A DNA stretch of 42,607 nucleotides from positions 1 through 42,607 of the forward strand of contig JAGWUF010000018.1 of assembly GCA_028868545.1 (NCBI GenBank), written 5' to 3'. The notes beneath the pieces were generated by a model that saw nothing but the letters and a program-made list of their open reading frames with translations, was not told the origin of the DNA and did not search any database. How positions within the stretch are numbered: position 1 is the stretch's first letter; each line of letters opens with the position of its first letter. Below, piece by piece: positions 34,098 to 42,607 of this stretch. The position numbers and the translations under genes are program-made. Source of the DNA: Lysobacteraceae bacterium. GTDB lineage: Bacteria; Pseudomonadota; Gammaproteobacteria; Xanthomonadales; Xanthomonadaceae.

Positions 34098-37000
34098 GGC
34101 GCCTCCTCCTCGCCCGGTTCGGTCTCCGGGTCGTTGCGGTGGCGGGCGTCGAACAGCTTCTCGATCACCAGATAGAACAGCGGGATGAAGAACACGCCCA
34201 GCGCGGTGCCGACGATCATGCCGCCCAGCACGCTGGTGCCGATCACCCGCTGCGCGCCGGAGCCGGCACCGGCGGCGATCGCCAGTGGCAGCACGCCGAG
34301 GCCGAACGCCAGCGAGGTCATGATGATCGGGCGCAGGCGGTCGTGGACGGCGTGCATGATCGCCGGGATCAGGTGCATGCCGTGCTTTTCCAGGTTCTGC
34401 TTGGCGAACTCGATGATCAGCACCGCGTTCTTGCTGGTCAGGCCGATGGTGGTCAGCATGCCGACCTGGTAGTAAACGTCGCGCTCGAACCCGCGCAGGT
34501 TGGAGAACAGCGCTGCGCCGAGGATGCCGAGCGGCGCCACCATCAGCACCGCGGTCGGCACGCTCCAGCTTTCGTACAGCGCGGCCAGCACCAGGAACAC
34601 GATCAGGAACGACAGCACGTACAGCATGGCGGTCTGCGAACCGGCCTGGCGCTCCTGGTAGGACATCGCCGTCCATTCCAGGCCGAAGCCCGCCGGCAGC
34701 TTGGCCACCAGCGCCTCCATCTCGTCCATGGCCTCGCCGGAGCTGGAGCCGGCGGCGGCCTGGCCCTGGATTTCCATCGACGGTACGCCGTTGTAGCGCT
34801 CCAGCCGCGGCGAACCGTATACCCAGCGGGTGGTGGCGAAGGAGGAGAACGGCACCATCTCGCCGGTCTTGTTGCGCACCGACCACTTGAGGAAATCCTC
34901 CGGCACCATCCGGAACGGCGCCTCGGCCTGCATGTACACGCGCTTGACCCGGCCACGATCGATGAAGTCGTCCACGTAGGCGCCGCCCCAGCCCACTGCC
35001 AGGGTCTGGTTGATCGCGGCCACCGGCACGCCCAGCGCTTCCGCCTTGGCGGCGTCCACGTCCACCCGCAGCTGCGGGGTGTCTTCCATGCCGTTCGGGC
35101 GCACGTTGGCCAGCAGCTTGCTCTGCGCGGCCATGCCGAGCAGCTGGTTGCGCGCGTCCAGCAGGGCGGCGTGGCCCAGCCCGGCGTTGTCCTTCAGCAT
35201 CATGGTGAAGCCGGCGGAGGTGCCCAGCTCGGGCATCGGCGGCGGCGAGAACGCGAAGATCATCGCGTCCTTGATCTGCATCAGCGCCCCCATCGCGCGC
35301 CCGGCGATGGCGCCGGCCTGCGACTCCGGCGTGGTGCGCTCGCTCCAGTCCTTGAGCTTGATGAAGGCCATGCCGCTGTTCTGGCCGGCACCGGCGAAGC
35401 TGAAGCCCTGCACCATCAACACCGACTCGACGTGATCCTTTTCCTGGTCGAGGAAGTGATCCTCCATCTTGTACATCGCCTGCAGGGTGCGCTCCTGGGT
35501 GGCGCCCACCGGCGCCTGCACCATCGCCATCAGCACGCCCTGATCCTCGTCGGGCAGGAACGAGCTGGGCAGGCGCAGGAACATCAGCCCCATCACCACC
35601 ACCAGCGCGGCGAACACCGCCATGAAGCGGCCGGGGCGATGCAGGATGCCCTTCACGCCGCGCTGGTAGCGTGCGTTGCCGCGGTCGAAGCGGTTGTTGA
35701 ACCAGTCGAAGAAGCGGCCCAGCGGCCCGCCGGCGTGGACGTGGTGCTCGCCGGGCTTCATCGGCTTGAGCAGGGTGGCGCACAGCGCCGGGGTGAGCAC
35801 GATCGCCACGATCACCGAGAAGCCCATCGCGGTGACGATGGTGGCGGTGAACTGGCGGTAGATGATGCCGGTGGAGCCGGACATGAACGCCATCGGTACG
35901 AACACGGCGGCCAGCACCACGCCGATGCCGACCAGCGCGCCGGTGATCTGGTCCATCGACTTGCGCGCCGCCTCCTTCGGCGGCAGGCCTTCCTCCGCCA
36001 TCACCCGCTCGACGTTCTCCACCACCACGATGGCGTCGTCCACCAGCAGGCCGATCGCCAGCACCATCGCGAACATGGTCAGCATGTTGATCGAGAAGCC
36101 CAGCGCGTACAGCGTGGCCAGTGTCGCCAGCAGCACCACCGGCACCGCGATGGTCGGGATCAGGGTGGCGCGGAAGTTCTGCAGGAACAGGTACATCACC
36201 AGGAACACCAGCACGATCGCCTCGAGCAGCGTCTGCACCACGCTCTTGATCGAGACCCGCACGAACGGCGTGGTGTCGAACGGCACCACCGTCTTCAGCC
36301 CGGCGGGGAAGTAGGGCTCCAGTTCCTTCAGCCGCGCGTTGACCGCGTCCGAGGTGTCCAGCGCGTTGGCGCCGGTGGCCAGCGAGATCGCCACGCCGAC
36401 GGTAGGCTGGCGGTTGTAGCGGGCCACGAATTCGTAGGTTTCCGGGCCGATCTCGACCCTGGCCACGTCGCCCAGGGTCAGGTTGGAGCCGTCCGGGTTG
36501 GCGCGCACGATCACGTCGCGGAACTGCTCCGGGGTCTGCAGCCGGTCCTGCGCGTTGATGGTGGCGTTGAGCTGCTGGCCCCCCACCGCCGGCGCGCCGC
36601 CCAACTGGCCCAGCGCGACCTGCGCGTTCTGCGCCTGCAGCGCGGACAGGATGTCGGCGACGGTCAGCTTGTAGCCGTCCAGCTTGCCGGGATCCAGCCA
36701 GATCCGCATCGCGTACTTGGAGCCGAACACCTGCAGGTTGCCCACGCCGGGTACGCGGCTGAGCGGATCGGCCACGTTGGAGACGATGTAGTCGCCGATG
36801 TCGTCGCGGCCCAGCTTGCCGTCCTCGGACACGAAGCCGACCACCATCAGGAAGCCGGCCGCACCCTTAGAGGTCACCACGCCCTGCCGCTGCACTTCCT
36901 GCGGCAGCAGCGGCATCGCCGTCTGCAGCTTGTTCTGCACCTGCACCTGGGCGATATCGGGGTCGGTGCCGTTCTCGAAGGTCAGGCGGACTTCGGCGCG

Positions 37001-37258
37001 GCCCGCGCCGGAGCTGTTGGAGGACATGTAGATCAGCCCGTCCAGCCCCTTCATCTGCTGCTCGATGACCTGGGTCACCGAGTCCTCCAGCACCTTGGCG
37101 GAGGCGCCGGGATAAATCGCGCTGACGCTGATGGTGGGCGGTGCGATCGAGGGATAGCGCTCCACCGGCAGGTTGCGCAGCGAGACGATGCCCGCGAGCA
37201 TCATCAGGATCGCGATCACCCAGGCGAAGATCGGGCGATCGATGAAGAAACGTGCCAT
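34094..37258 (-). CDS. RND multidrug efflux permease (HAE1/AcrB family)
   Basis: Inner-membrane, proton-driven pump. 1054 residues with the AcrB layout: start [20 protein letters not shown], periplasmic porter loops ([32 protein letters not shown]), and helix 4 with the proton-relay aspartates in [24 protein letters not shown]. The second half repeats the fold ([22 protein letters not shown]). Family length and motifs suggest multidrug rather than metal export. The membrane-fusion partner lies 12 bases upstream. No outer-membrane channel gene is in the operon, so a TolC/OprM-type protein from elsewhere would be used. Confidence 0.95.
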   Translation of the reverse strand: MARFFIDRPIFAWVIAILMMLAGIVSLRNLPVERYPSIAPPTISVSAIYPGASAKVLEDSVTQVIEQQMKGLDGLIYMSSNSSGAGRAEVRLTFENGTDPDIAQVQVQNKLQTAMPLLPQEVQRQGVVTSKGAAGFLMVVGFVSEDGKLGRDDIGDYIVSNVADPLSRVPGVGNLQVFGSKYAMRIWLDPGKLDGYKLTVADILSALQAQNAQVALGQLGGAPAVGGQQLNATINAQDRLQTPEQFRDVIVRANPDGSNLTLGDVARVEIGPETYEFVARYNRQPTVGVAISLATGANALDTSDAVNARLKELEPYFPAGLKTVVPFDTTPFVRVSIKSVVQTLLEAIVLVFLVMYLFLQNFRATLIPTIAVPVVLLATLATLYALGFSINMLTMFAMVLAIGLLVDDAIVVVENVERVMAEEGLPPKEAARKSMDQITGALVGIGVVLAAVFVPMAFMSGSTGIIYRQFTATIVTAMGFSVIVAIVLTPALCATLLKPMKPGEHHVHAGGPLGRFFDWFNNRFDRGNARYQRGVKGILHRPGRFMAVFAALVVVMGLMFLRLPSSFLPDEDQGVLMAMVQAPVGATQERTLQAMYKMEDHFLDQEKDHVESVLMVQGFSFAGAGQNSGMAFIKLKDWSERTTPESQAGAIAGRAMGALMQIKDAMIFAFSPPPMPELGTSAGFTMMLKDNAGLGHAALLDARNQLLGMAAQSKLLANVRPNGMEDTPQLRVDVDAAKAEALGVPVAAINQTLAVGWGGAYVDDFIDRGRVKRVYMQAEAPFRMVPEDFLKWSVRNKTGEMVPFSSFATTRWVYGSPRLERYNGVPSMEIQGQAAAGSSSGEAMDEMEALVAKLPAGFGLEWTAMSYQERQAGSQTAMLYVLSFLIVFLVLAALYESWSVPTAVLMVAPLGILGAALFSNLRGFERDVYYQVGMLTTIGLTSKNAVLIIEFAKQNLEKHGMHLIPAIMHAVHDRLRPIIMTSLAFGLGVLPLAIAAGAGSGAQRVIGTSVLGGMIVGTALGVFFIPLFYLVIEKLFDARHRNDPETEPGEEEAP

Positions 37259-37270
37259 GGCGTGGCCTCC

Positions 37271-38449
37271 TTACTTGGCCGGCGCGGCAGGCGTGGCGGG
37301 CTGCGCGGGCGTGCTGCCGCGCTCGATCGGCTTCACCGGTGCGCCGGGCCGGATCTTCTGCAGACCCTCGACGATCACCCTGTCGCCGGGCTTCAGGCCG
37401 TCTTCGACCAGCCAGCTGGCGCCGACCGTGCGGCTGACCGTCACCGGCCGCACCGCGACCTTGCCGTCGCCGTCCACCACCATCGCGCTGGCCTGGCCCT
37501 TGGTGTCGCGGCTCACGCCCTGCTGCGGCACCAGCAGCGCGTTGTGCCGTTCGCCGCTGGCGAGCTGGGCGCGCACGTACATGCCGGGCAGCAGCAGCTG
37601 TTCGGGATTGGGTACCACCACGCGCACGATGAAGCTGCCGGTGGTCGGGTCGACCGTGGTTTCGGCGAAGCTCATCTTGCCGGCGTGGGCGTAGCGGCTG
37701 CCGTCCTCCAGCACGATGCCCACCGGCACCTCGTCGGTGCTGGTCAGGTTGCCGGCCGCCACCTCGCGTCGCAGCTGCAGCAGTTCGGTGCTGGACTGGC
37801 TGAGGTCGATGTACATCGGATCCAACTGCTGGATGGTGGCCAGCGCGGCCGGCTGCCCGGCGTTGACCAGCGCGCCGGCGGTCACCGCGGAGCGGCCGAT
37901 CTTGCCGCTGATCGGTGCGCTGACGCGGGTGAAGCCCAGCGGCACGTTGGCGCCCTGGACGGCCGCCTGGGCGGCGCGCAGCTCGGCCTGTGCCTGCCGC
38001 AGCGCGGCCTGCGCGTTGTCGTTGTCCTGCTTGCTGATCACCTGCGCCTTCGCCAGTTCGGCCGAGCGCGTCGCCTTCAGGCTGGCGGTGGTCAGGGTCG
38101 CCTGCGCCCGCGCCACCTGCGCGGCGGCAGCGTTGCGGTCGGCAAGGAAGGCAGTGTTGTCGATCTGGTACAGCGCCTGGCCGGCGCGGACGTTGCCGCC
38201 CTCGGTGAACAGCCGCTGCCGGACGATGCCGGTGACCTGCGGCCGCACTTCGGCGATCAGCGACGGGGTGACCCGGCCGGTCAGCTCGCGGTTCAGGGTC
38301 ACGTCGCTGGATTTCAACGTCACCACCGTCACTTCCGCTGGCGGCATCTGCCTGGCGGCGGGCGGCGCGTTGCCGCCGCAGGCGGAAACGGCGAGGGCGA
38401 CGGCGATCAGCGTCAGGGGCAACGCGGCGCGCGGACGAATGCTGGGCAT
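37271..38449 (-). CDS. RND efflux periplasmic adaptor (membrane fusion lipoprotein)
   Basis: 392 residues, links the pump to an outer-membrane channel. It is a lipoprotein: signal [24 protein letters not shown] with lipobox LAVSAC (Cys24). The barrel-sandwich and lipoyl halves are [29 protein letters not shown] and [29 protein letters not shown], with an alpha-hairpin between ([29 protein letters not shown]). The C-terminus is rich in Ala and Pro. The ATG at 38449 places the lipobox correctly; an in-frame ATG at 38518 lies inside the promoter and is rejected. First gene of the efflux operon. Confidence 0.94.
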   Translation of the reverse strand: MPSIRPRAALPLTLIAVALAVSACGGNAPPAARQMPPAEVTVVTLKSSDVTLNRELTGRVTPSLIAEVRPQVTGIVRQRLFTEGGNVRAGQALYQIDNTAFLADRNAAAAQVARAQATLTTASLKATRSAELAKAQVISKQDNDNAQAALRQAQAELRAAQAAVQGANVPLGFTRVSAPISGKIGRSAVTAGALVNAGQPAALATIQQLDPMYIDLSQSSTELLQLRREVAAGNLTSTDEVPVGIVLEDGSRYAHAGKMSFAETTVDPTTGSFIVRVVVPNPEQLLLPGMYVRAQLASGERHNALLVPQQGVSRDTKGQASAMVVDGDGKVAVRPVTVSRTVGASWLVEDGLKPGDRVIVEGLQKIRPGAPVKPIERGSTPAQPATPAAPAK

Positions 38450-38517
38450 GGGGAGGGCCTTGGATGGGAAGGGTGGCAGCTGGCGTACGGCGACGCCTGG
38501 GTGCCAGAAAGCAGACA

Positions 38518-38546
38518 AGAATGAACGATCATTCTCATTTTGTCAA
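38518..38546 (-). promoter_or_regulatory. Promoter and palindromic operator of the RND efflux operon
   Basis: On the minus strand TTGACA (38546-38541) and CATTCT (38523-38518) are 17 bases apart. Inside lies a perfect palindrome GAATGA-ACGA-TCATTC at 38519-38534, overlapping the -10 and most of the spacer. TetR/AcrR repressors commonly bind such sites and block polymerase. The operon's own TetR is the obvious candidate. Predicted leader of about 60 bases. Confidence 0.72.
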
Positions 38547-38646
38547 AAGCGGATACGAGCATGACTTGTTGCAATGGAAATCAACGGTTCAGGCGTGCTG
38601 CACTGCGGCATACTGCAAGATCCTGCAAGCCACCTGGTATCGCCCG

Positions 38647-39732
38647 ATGTCACGCGCCTACAACTTCAGCCCCGGCCCCGCGATGCTGCCGGAACCCGTG
38701 TTGCGCCAGGCGCAGGCCACGATGCTGGAGTTTGGAAGCTGTGGCGCGTCGATCCTCGAAATCAGCCATCGCGGCCCGGACTTCATCGCGGTGGCGCAGC
38801 AGGCCGAAGCCGACCTGCGCACCCTGCTGGCCATCCCCGACGATTACGCGGTGATCTTCACCGCTGGCGGTGCCACCACGGTGCAGGCCTTGTTGCCGCT
38901 GAATTTCGCGGTCGCCGGGCAGGCCTGTGACTATGTGGTGAGCGGCCATTGGGGCAAGACCGCGCTGAAGCAGGCCGCGCATTGCGTGGATGCGCGCATC
39001 GCGGCCAGCAGCGAAGCCGGCGGCTTTCGTGATGTGCCGGCGCGCGCGCACTGGCGGCTGACGCCGGGCGCGGCCTATGTGCACCTCACCGCCAACGAAA
39101 CCATCCACGGGGTCGAGTGGCGCGATATTCCGGAGGCAGGCACCGCCCCGCTGATCGCCGATTTCAGTTCCTCCATCGCCTCCGAGCCGCTGGATGTGGC
39201 GCGCTTCGGCGCGATCTACGCCGGCGCGCAGAAGAACCTCGGCCCGGTCGGCATCAGCGTGCTGATCGTGCGCCGCGACCTGCTGGAACGCGAAGGCCAG
39301 CCGCGTGCGCCGATCTTCGACTACGCCGCCCAGGCCCGGGCCGAGTCGATGCTCAACACCCCGCCCAGCTGGAACTGGTACGTGCTGGGCCTGACCGTGA
39401 AGTGGATGCTGGACGAAGGCGGCGTGGCCGAATTCGCCCGCCGCAACGCGCGCAAGGCGGCGCTGTTGTACGCCGCCATCGACGGTTCCGGCGGTTATTA
39501 CCGCAACGAGGTGGCAGCAGGTGCGCGTTCGCGCATGAACGTGCCGTTCTTCCTGCACGATCCCGCGCTGGACAAGCTTTTTCTCGATGAGGCGAAGCAG
39601 GCCGGGCTGGTGGCGCTGAAGGGCCACCGCGTGCTGGGCGGCATGCGTGCCTCGCTCTACAACGCCATGCCGGAAGCCGGCGTGCAGGCATTGGTCGATT
39701 TCATGCGGGAGTTCCAGCAAGCCCATGGCTAA
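38647..39732 (+). CDS. serC: Phosphoserine aminotransferase
   Basis: PLP enzyme converting 3-phosphohydroxypyruvate and glutamate to phosphoserine (and the matching step to pyridoxal phosphate); cytoplasmic. 361 residues, standard length. Motifs: [41 protein letters not shown], the PLP lysine in [16 protein letters not shown], and [17 protein letters not shown]. The ATG at 38647 follows TGGTAT by six bases, a weaker version of the leaderless arrangement seen elsewhere in the window. It overlaps pheA by eight bases and heads an aromatic amino-acid operon. Confidence 0.96.
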   Translation: MSRAYNFSPGPAMLPEPVLRQAQATMLEFGSCGASILEISHRGPDFIAVAQQAEADLRTLLAIPDDYAVIFTAGGATTVQALLPLNFAVAGQACDYVVSGHWGKTALKQAAHCVDARIAASSEAGGFRDVPARAHWRLTPGAAYVHLTANETIHGVEWRDIPEAGTAPLIADFSSSIASEPLDVARFGAIYAGAQKNLGPVGISVLIVRRDLLEREGQPRAPIFDYAAQARAESMLNTPPSWNWYVLGLTVKWMLDEGGVAEFARRNARKAALLYAAIDGSGGYYRNEVAAGARSRMNVPFFLHDPALDKLFLDEAKQAGLVALKGHRVLGGMRASLYNAMPEAGVQALVDFMREFQQAHG

Positions 39733-40879
39733 GAAGATGACAACCACGGCGAAAACCACGGCGAAAAAGCCCGCGAAGAAACCTGCGGCGGTTGCCGATA
39801 CCGGGCTCGACCTGGCGCAGGTGCGCACCCAGATCGACGGCATCGACCAGCAGATCCAGCAGCTGATCGCCGAGCGTGCCCACTGGGCGCATCAGGTCGG
39901 CCGGGCCAAAGGCAAGCTGGCGGCGGCGGTGGACTACTACCGGCCCGAACGCGAGGCGCAGGTGCTGCGGCGGGTGGTGGACCGCAACGACGGCCCGCTG
40001 GCCGACGAGGTGCTGGTACGGCTGTTCCGCGAAGTGATGTCGGCCTGCCTGGCCCAGCAGGAGCCGCTGAAGATCGGTTACCTCGGCCCCGAAGGCACCT
40101 TCACCCAGCAGGCGGCGCACAAGCATTTCGGTCATTCCGCGCACGGCCTGCCGCTGGGCAGTATCGAGGAAGTGTTCCAGGAAGTGGCCGCCGGCAACGC
40201 CGACTTCGGCGTGGTGCCGGTGGAGAACTCCGGGCAGGGCACCATCCAGGTGACGCTGGATCTGTTTCTGACCTCGCCGCTGCGGATCTGCGGCGAAGTG
40301 GAGTTGCGCGTGCACCAGTACCTGCTGTCGCGCAGTGGGCGGTTGGAGGACGTGGAACGCATCTTCGGTCATCCGCAGGCGCTGGCGCAGACCGGTGGCT
40401 GGCTGCGCACCCATCTGCCAGGGATTGAGAAATTGCCGGTATCCAGCAATGCCGAAGGCGCACGCCGCGCCCGCAGTGCGGATGATGCCGCCGCGATCGC
40501 CGGCGAGACCGCCGCGATTGTCTACGGGCTGAAGAAAATCGCCGGCCCCATTGAAGACCGCAGCGACAACACCACCCGTTTTCTGGTGATCGGCCGGCAG
40601 GCGTTTCCACCGTCCGGCAATGACCGCACCTCCTTGCTGGTGTTCATCCGCGACCGCCCCGGCGCGCTGTACGGCGTGCTGGAACCACTGGCCCGGCGCG
40701 GCATCAGCATGAACCGGATCGAATCGCGGCCCGAGCATGGCCACAAGTGGCAGTACGCGTTCTTCATCGACGTGGCCGGCCACAGCGAGGAGTCGCCGTT
40801 GAAGGATGCGCTGGCGGAAATCAACGCCGCCGGCGATGAAGTGCGCGTGCTGGGTTCCTACCCGGTGGCGATCGCATGA
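39725..40879 (+). CDS. pheA: Bifunctional chorismate mutase/prephenate dehydratase (P-protein)
   Basis: Converts chorismate to phenylpyruvate in two steps, under phenylalanine feedback. 384 residues: a Lys/Ala/Thr-rich extension (about 1-25), chorismate mutase helices (about 28-115; [23 protein letters not shown]), and prephenate dehydratase (about 117-290; [37 protein letters not shown]). The C-terminal ACT domain (about 300-384) has [26 protein letters not shown], carrying the ESRP phenylalanine-binding site. The ATG at 39725 lies inside the serC end; an ATG four codons later is an alternative. It overlaps hisC by ATGA. Confidence 0.95.
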   Translation: MAKKMTTTAKTTAKKPAKKPAAVADTGLDLAQVRTQIDGIDQQIQQLIAERAHWAHQVGRAKGKLAAAVDYYRPEREAQVLRRVVDRNDGPLADEVLVRLFREVMSACLAQQEPLKIGYLGPEGTFTQQAAHKHFGHSAHGLPLGSIEEVFQEVAAGNADFGVVPVENSGQGTIQVTLDLFLTSPLRICGEVELRVHQYLLSRSGRLEDVERIFGHPQALAQTGGWLRTHLPGIEKLPVSSNAEGARRARSADDAAAIAGETAAIVYGLKKIAGPIEDRSDNTTRFLVIGRQAFPPSGNDRTSLLVFIRDRPGALYGVLEPLARRGISMNRIESRPEHGHKWQYAFFIDVAGHSEESPLKDALAEINAAGDEVRVLGSYPVAIA

Positions 40880-41988
40880 TCGAAGTGCAGTCGCTGGCGC
40901 AGCCCGGCATCCGCGCGCTGCGTGCCTACGATCCCGGCCACGATCTGGTGGCGCTGCGCCGTGCCGCACCGCAGCCGTTGCTGGAACTGGGTTCCAACGA
41001 AAACCCGTATGGTGCCAGTCCGCAGGCGGTTCGCGCCGCCATCGCCGCACTGGACAGCGCGCATGTGTATCCCGATCCGTTGGGTGGTGATCTGAAGCGC
41101 GCGCTGGCGAAGCAGCATGGCGTCGATGCGGCGCGCATCCTGCTGGGCAATGGTTCGCACGAGTTGCTGATGCAATTCGCGCAGGTGTTTGCTGGCGTGG
41201 GCGACGAGGTGGTGGCTTCGCAGTATGGCTTCGCGGTGTATGCACTGGCCGCGCAGGCGGCGGGTGCCGCGTTGCAGCTGGCGCCGGCCTTGCCCAGGCA
41301 CCATGCGATGCCGCGCGGCCACGACCTTGATGCGCTGCGTGCGGCCATCACGCCGCGCACCCGGCTGGTGTATCTGGCCAACCCCAACAACCCCACCGGC
41401 ACCTGGTATTCCGCTGCGGACTTCGAGACCTTCCTCGCGGACGTGCCGGCGCAGGTGCTGGTGGTGGTGGACGAGGCCTATGCCGAATTCGTCGACGCGC
41501 CGGACTACGCCAGCGCGCTGCCGTTGCTGGCGATGCATCCCAACCTGATCGTCACCCGCACCTTCAGCAAGGCGCATGCACTGGCGGGGTTGCGGGTGGG
41601 CTTTGCCATCGCCCACCCCGAGATCATCGCGGTGCTGGAACGGGTGCGCGAAAGCTTCAACGTCAACGCGCCGGGGCTGGCAGCGGCGGAAGCGGCATTG
41701 GGTGACACCGCGCATCTGGCCGCAGGTGTGGCCGGCAACCGCGTGCAGCGGCAGGCATTGGCCGAGGCGCTGCGCGCGCGCGGGCTGGTGGCGTCGCCGT
41801 CGCAGACCAATTTCCTGCTGGTCGAATTCGGCGAGGCCACCGCGCGCATCGAAGCGGCGCTGCTGGCGCGCGGGGTGATCCTGCGGCCGATGGGCGGCTA
41901 CGGGCTGGGTGACTGCCTGCGCATCACCGTGGGCACGGCGGACGACAACGCGCGGCTGCTGGCCGCATTGGACGAGGTGCTGGTGTGA
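40876..41988 (+). CDS. hisC: Histidinol-phosphate/aromatic aminotransferase
   Basis: PLP fold-type I aminotransferase, 370 residues. Motifs include LGSNENPYGASPQAV, LLGNGSHELL, YLANPNNPTGTWYS, VVDEAYAEFVD, the PLP lysine in TRTFSKAHALAGLRVGFA, and LRITVGTADDNARLL. By sequence it is a HisC-type enzyme. By position between pheA and aroA, overlapping both by four bases, it more likely transaminates phenylpyruvate and hydroxyphenylpyruvate, with or without a second role in histidine synthesis. Related bacteria carry a second hisC in a his operon, which would support this; that cannot be seen here. Confidence 0.9.
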   Translation: MIEVQSLAQPGIRALRAYDPGHDLVALRRAAPQPLLELGSNENPYGASPQAVRAAIAALDSAHVYPDPLGGDLKRALAKQHGVDAARILLGNGSHELLMQFAQVFAGVGDEVVASQYGFAVYALAAQAAGAALQLAPALPRHHAMPRGHDLDALRAAITPRTRLVYLANPNNPTGTWYSAADFETFLADVPAQVLVVVDEAYAEFVDAPDYASALPLLAMHPNLIVTRTFSKAHALAGLRVGFAIAHPEIIAVLERVRESFNVNAPGLAAAEAALGDTAHLAAGVAGNRVQRQALAEALRARGLVASPSQTNFLLVEFGEATARIEAALLARGVILRPMGGYGLGDCLRITVGTADDNARLLAALDEVLV

Positions 41989-42607
41989 GCGGAACCAAGG
42001 ATTGGGTGGCGCGCTCCGGCGCACCGCTGCATGGCACGCTGGCCATCCCCGGCGACAAATCCATTTCGCACCGGGCGGTAATGTTTGCCGCGCTGGCCGA
42101 TGGCATATCGACGATTGATGGATTCCTGGAAGGCGAGGACACCCGTGCCACCGCCGCCAGCTTCGAAAAAATGGGCGTGCGCATCGAAACCCCATCGCCG
42201 TCGCGGCGGATCGTGCACGGCGTCGGCGTCGACGGTCTGCAGGCACCGGACGGCCCGCTGGACTGCGGCAACGCCGGCACCGGCATGCGCCTGCTGGCGG
42301 GCCTGCTGGCGGCGCAGCGTTTCGATTCCACCCTGATCGGTGATGCCTCGCTGAGCAAGCGCCCGATGCGGCGGGTGACCGTGCCATTGGCCAAGCTGGG
42401 CGCACGCATTGACACCGAGGAAGGCGGCACGCCGCCGCTGCGGATCCACGGCGGGCAAGTCTTGATCGGCATCGACCACACGCTGGAAGTCGCCAGCGCG
42501 CAAGTCAAATCCGCGCTGCTGCTGGCCGGGCTGTATGCGCAGGGCGAGACGGTGGTGCGCGAGCCGCACCCCACCCGTGATTACACCGAGCGCATGCTCT
42601 CGGCATT
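41985..42607 (+). CDS. aroA: 3-phosphoshikimate 1-carboxyvinyltransferase (EPSP synthase), 3' end cut by window edge
   Basis: Sixth step of the shikimate pathway: shikimate-3-phosphate plus PEP gives EPSP. The first 207 codons are visible. The GTG at 41985-41987 overlaps the hisC stop (GTGA). Substrate-binding motifs are IPGDKSISHRAVMFAALADG, LDCGNAGTGMRLLAGLLA and DASLSKRPMRRV, with SAQVKSALLLAGLYA. The arrangement of motifs and the short N-terminus suggest a class II-like enzyme (the class with naturally lower glyphosate sensitivity), but the segments that decide this are not all visible. Last gene seen of the serC-pheA-hisC-aroA operon. Confidence 0.95.
   Translation, partial: MSGTKDWVARSGAPLHGTLAIPGDKSISHRAVMFAALADGISTIDGFLEGEDTRATAASFEKMGVRIETPSPSRRIVHGVGVDGLQAPDGPLDCGNAGTGMRLLAGLLAAQRFDSTLIGDASLSKRPMRRVTVPLAKLGARIDTEEGGTPPLRIHGGQVLIGIDHTLEVASAQVKSALLLAGLYAQGETVVREPHPTRDYTERMLSA

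Noticed and set aside
33489..35783. 764-codon minus-strand frame joining tetR to a long upstream extension
   Set aside because: The extension is the RND pump in a wrong frame. The TetR domain starts at the GTG that overlaps the pump stop.
34088..38524. Very long plus-strand open frame (over 1400 codons) opposite the RND pump and adaptor
   Set aside because: It lies antisense to two well-defined efflux genes; its translation is His/Gln/Arg/Gly-rich with no domain, signal or start signal.

Overview
The window looks like chromosome of a high-GC gammaproteobacterium of the family Xanthomonadaceae/Lysobacteraceae (Lysobacter, Luteimonas, Thermomonas or Xanthomonas relatives). I infer this from the gene set and order (cmk-rpsA-ihfB-lapB followed by WbpL-like and WbpM-like sugar genes, an agmatine deiminase/N-carbamoylputrescine amidase pair, a zinc-free L36, and bifunctional pheA followed by a hisC-type aminotransferase and aroA). 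No species can be named from sequence alone. Coding density is high: no gene-free stretch exceeds 300 bases, no tRNA, rRNA, insertion sequence or CRISPR array was seen, and most genes are housekeeping.

Layout. 1-2178 (minus strand): aguB (cut by the window edge), aguA, a small exported protein and rpmJ. 2321-10423 (plus): cmk, rpsA, ihfB, lapB, then three surface-polysaccharide genes (a polyprenyl-phosphate sugar-phosphate transferase, a membrane-bound nucleotide-sugar 4,6-dehydratase, galU). 10481-12495 (minus): infA, aat, trxB. 12675-17549 (plus): ftsK, lolA, rarA, crcB. 17565-20452 (minus): a compact five-gene operon of a 58-residue peptide, an S26-type peptidase, an HprK-like kinase, a PqqD-like protein and a radical SAM/SPASM enzyme, preceded on the same strand by a 746-residue secreted protein (20554-22794). 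22951-24069 (plus): a second polyprenyl-phosphate transferase. 24085-33455: a TPR protein, then a group with a lipid and polyhydroxyalkanoate flavour (acyl-CoA-binding protein, TetR regulator, two-domain fatty acyl-CoA reductase, phasin with histone-like tail, patatin phospholipase, PHA-system protein) with a membrane Mrr-like nuclease and an FHA protein among them. 33489-38449 (minus): an RND efflux operon with its own TetR regulator. 38647-42607 (plus): serC-pheA-hisC-aroA, an overlapping aromatic amino-acid operon cut by the right edge.

How genes work together. The most interesting region is 17.5-22.8 kb. Its five operon genes are joined by four successive 4-base start/stop overlaps and form a plausible ribosomally made, post-translationally modified peptide (RiPP) system: precursor, leader peptidase, peptide-binding PqqD domain, radical SAM cross-linking enzyme, and a kinase of the HprK fold whose relatives phosphorylate the C-terminal serine of some lasso peptides. 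The precursor here ends in serine. The secreted protein upstream may be a partner. I cannot assign this system to a characterised RiPP class.

A second theme is promoter architecture. Four plus-strand genes (cmk, galU, rarA and the gene at 31591) carry a -10-like hexamer exactly six bases before ATG, which predicts leaderless transcripts. The RND operon has a TTGACA promoter with a palindromic operator lying across its spacer and -10, and the repressor candidate is the last gene of the same operon.
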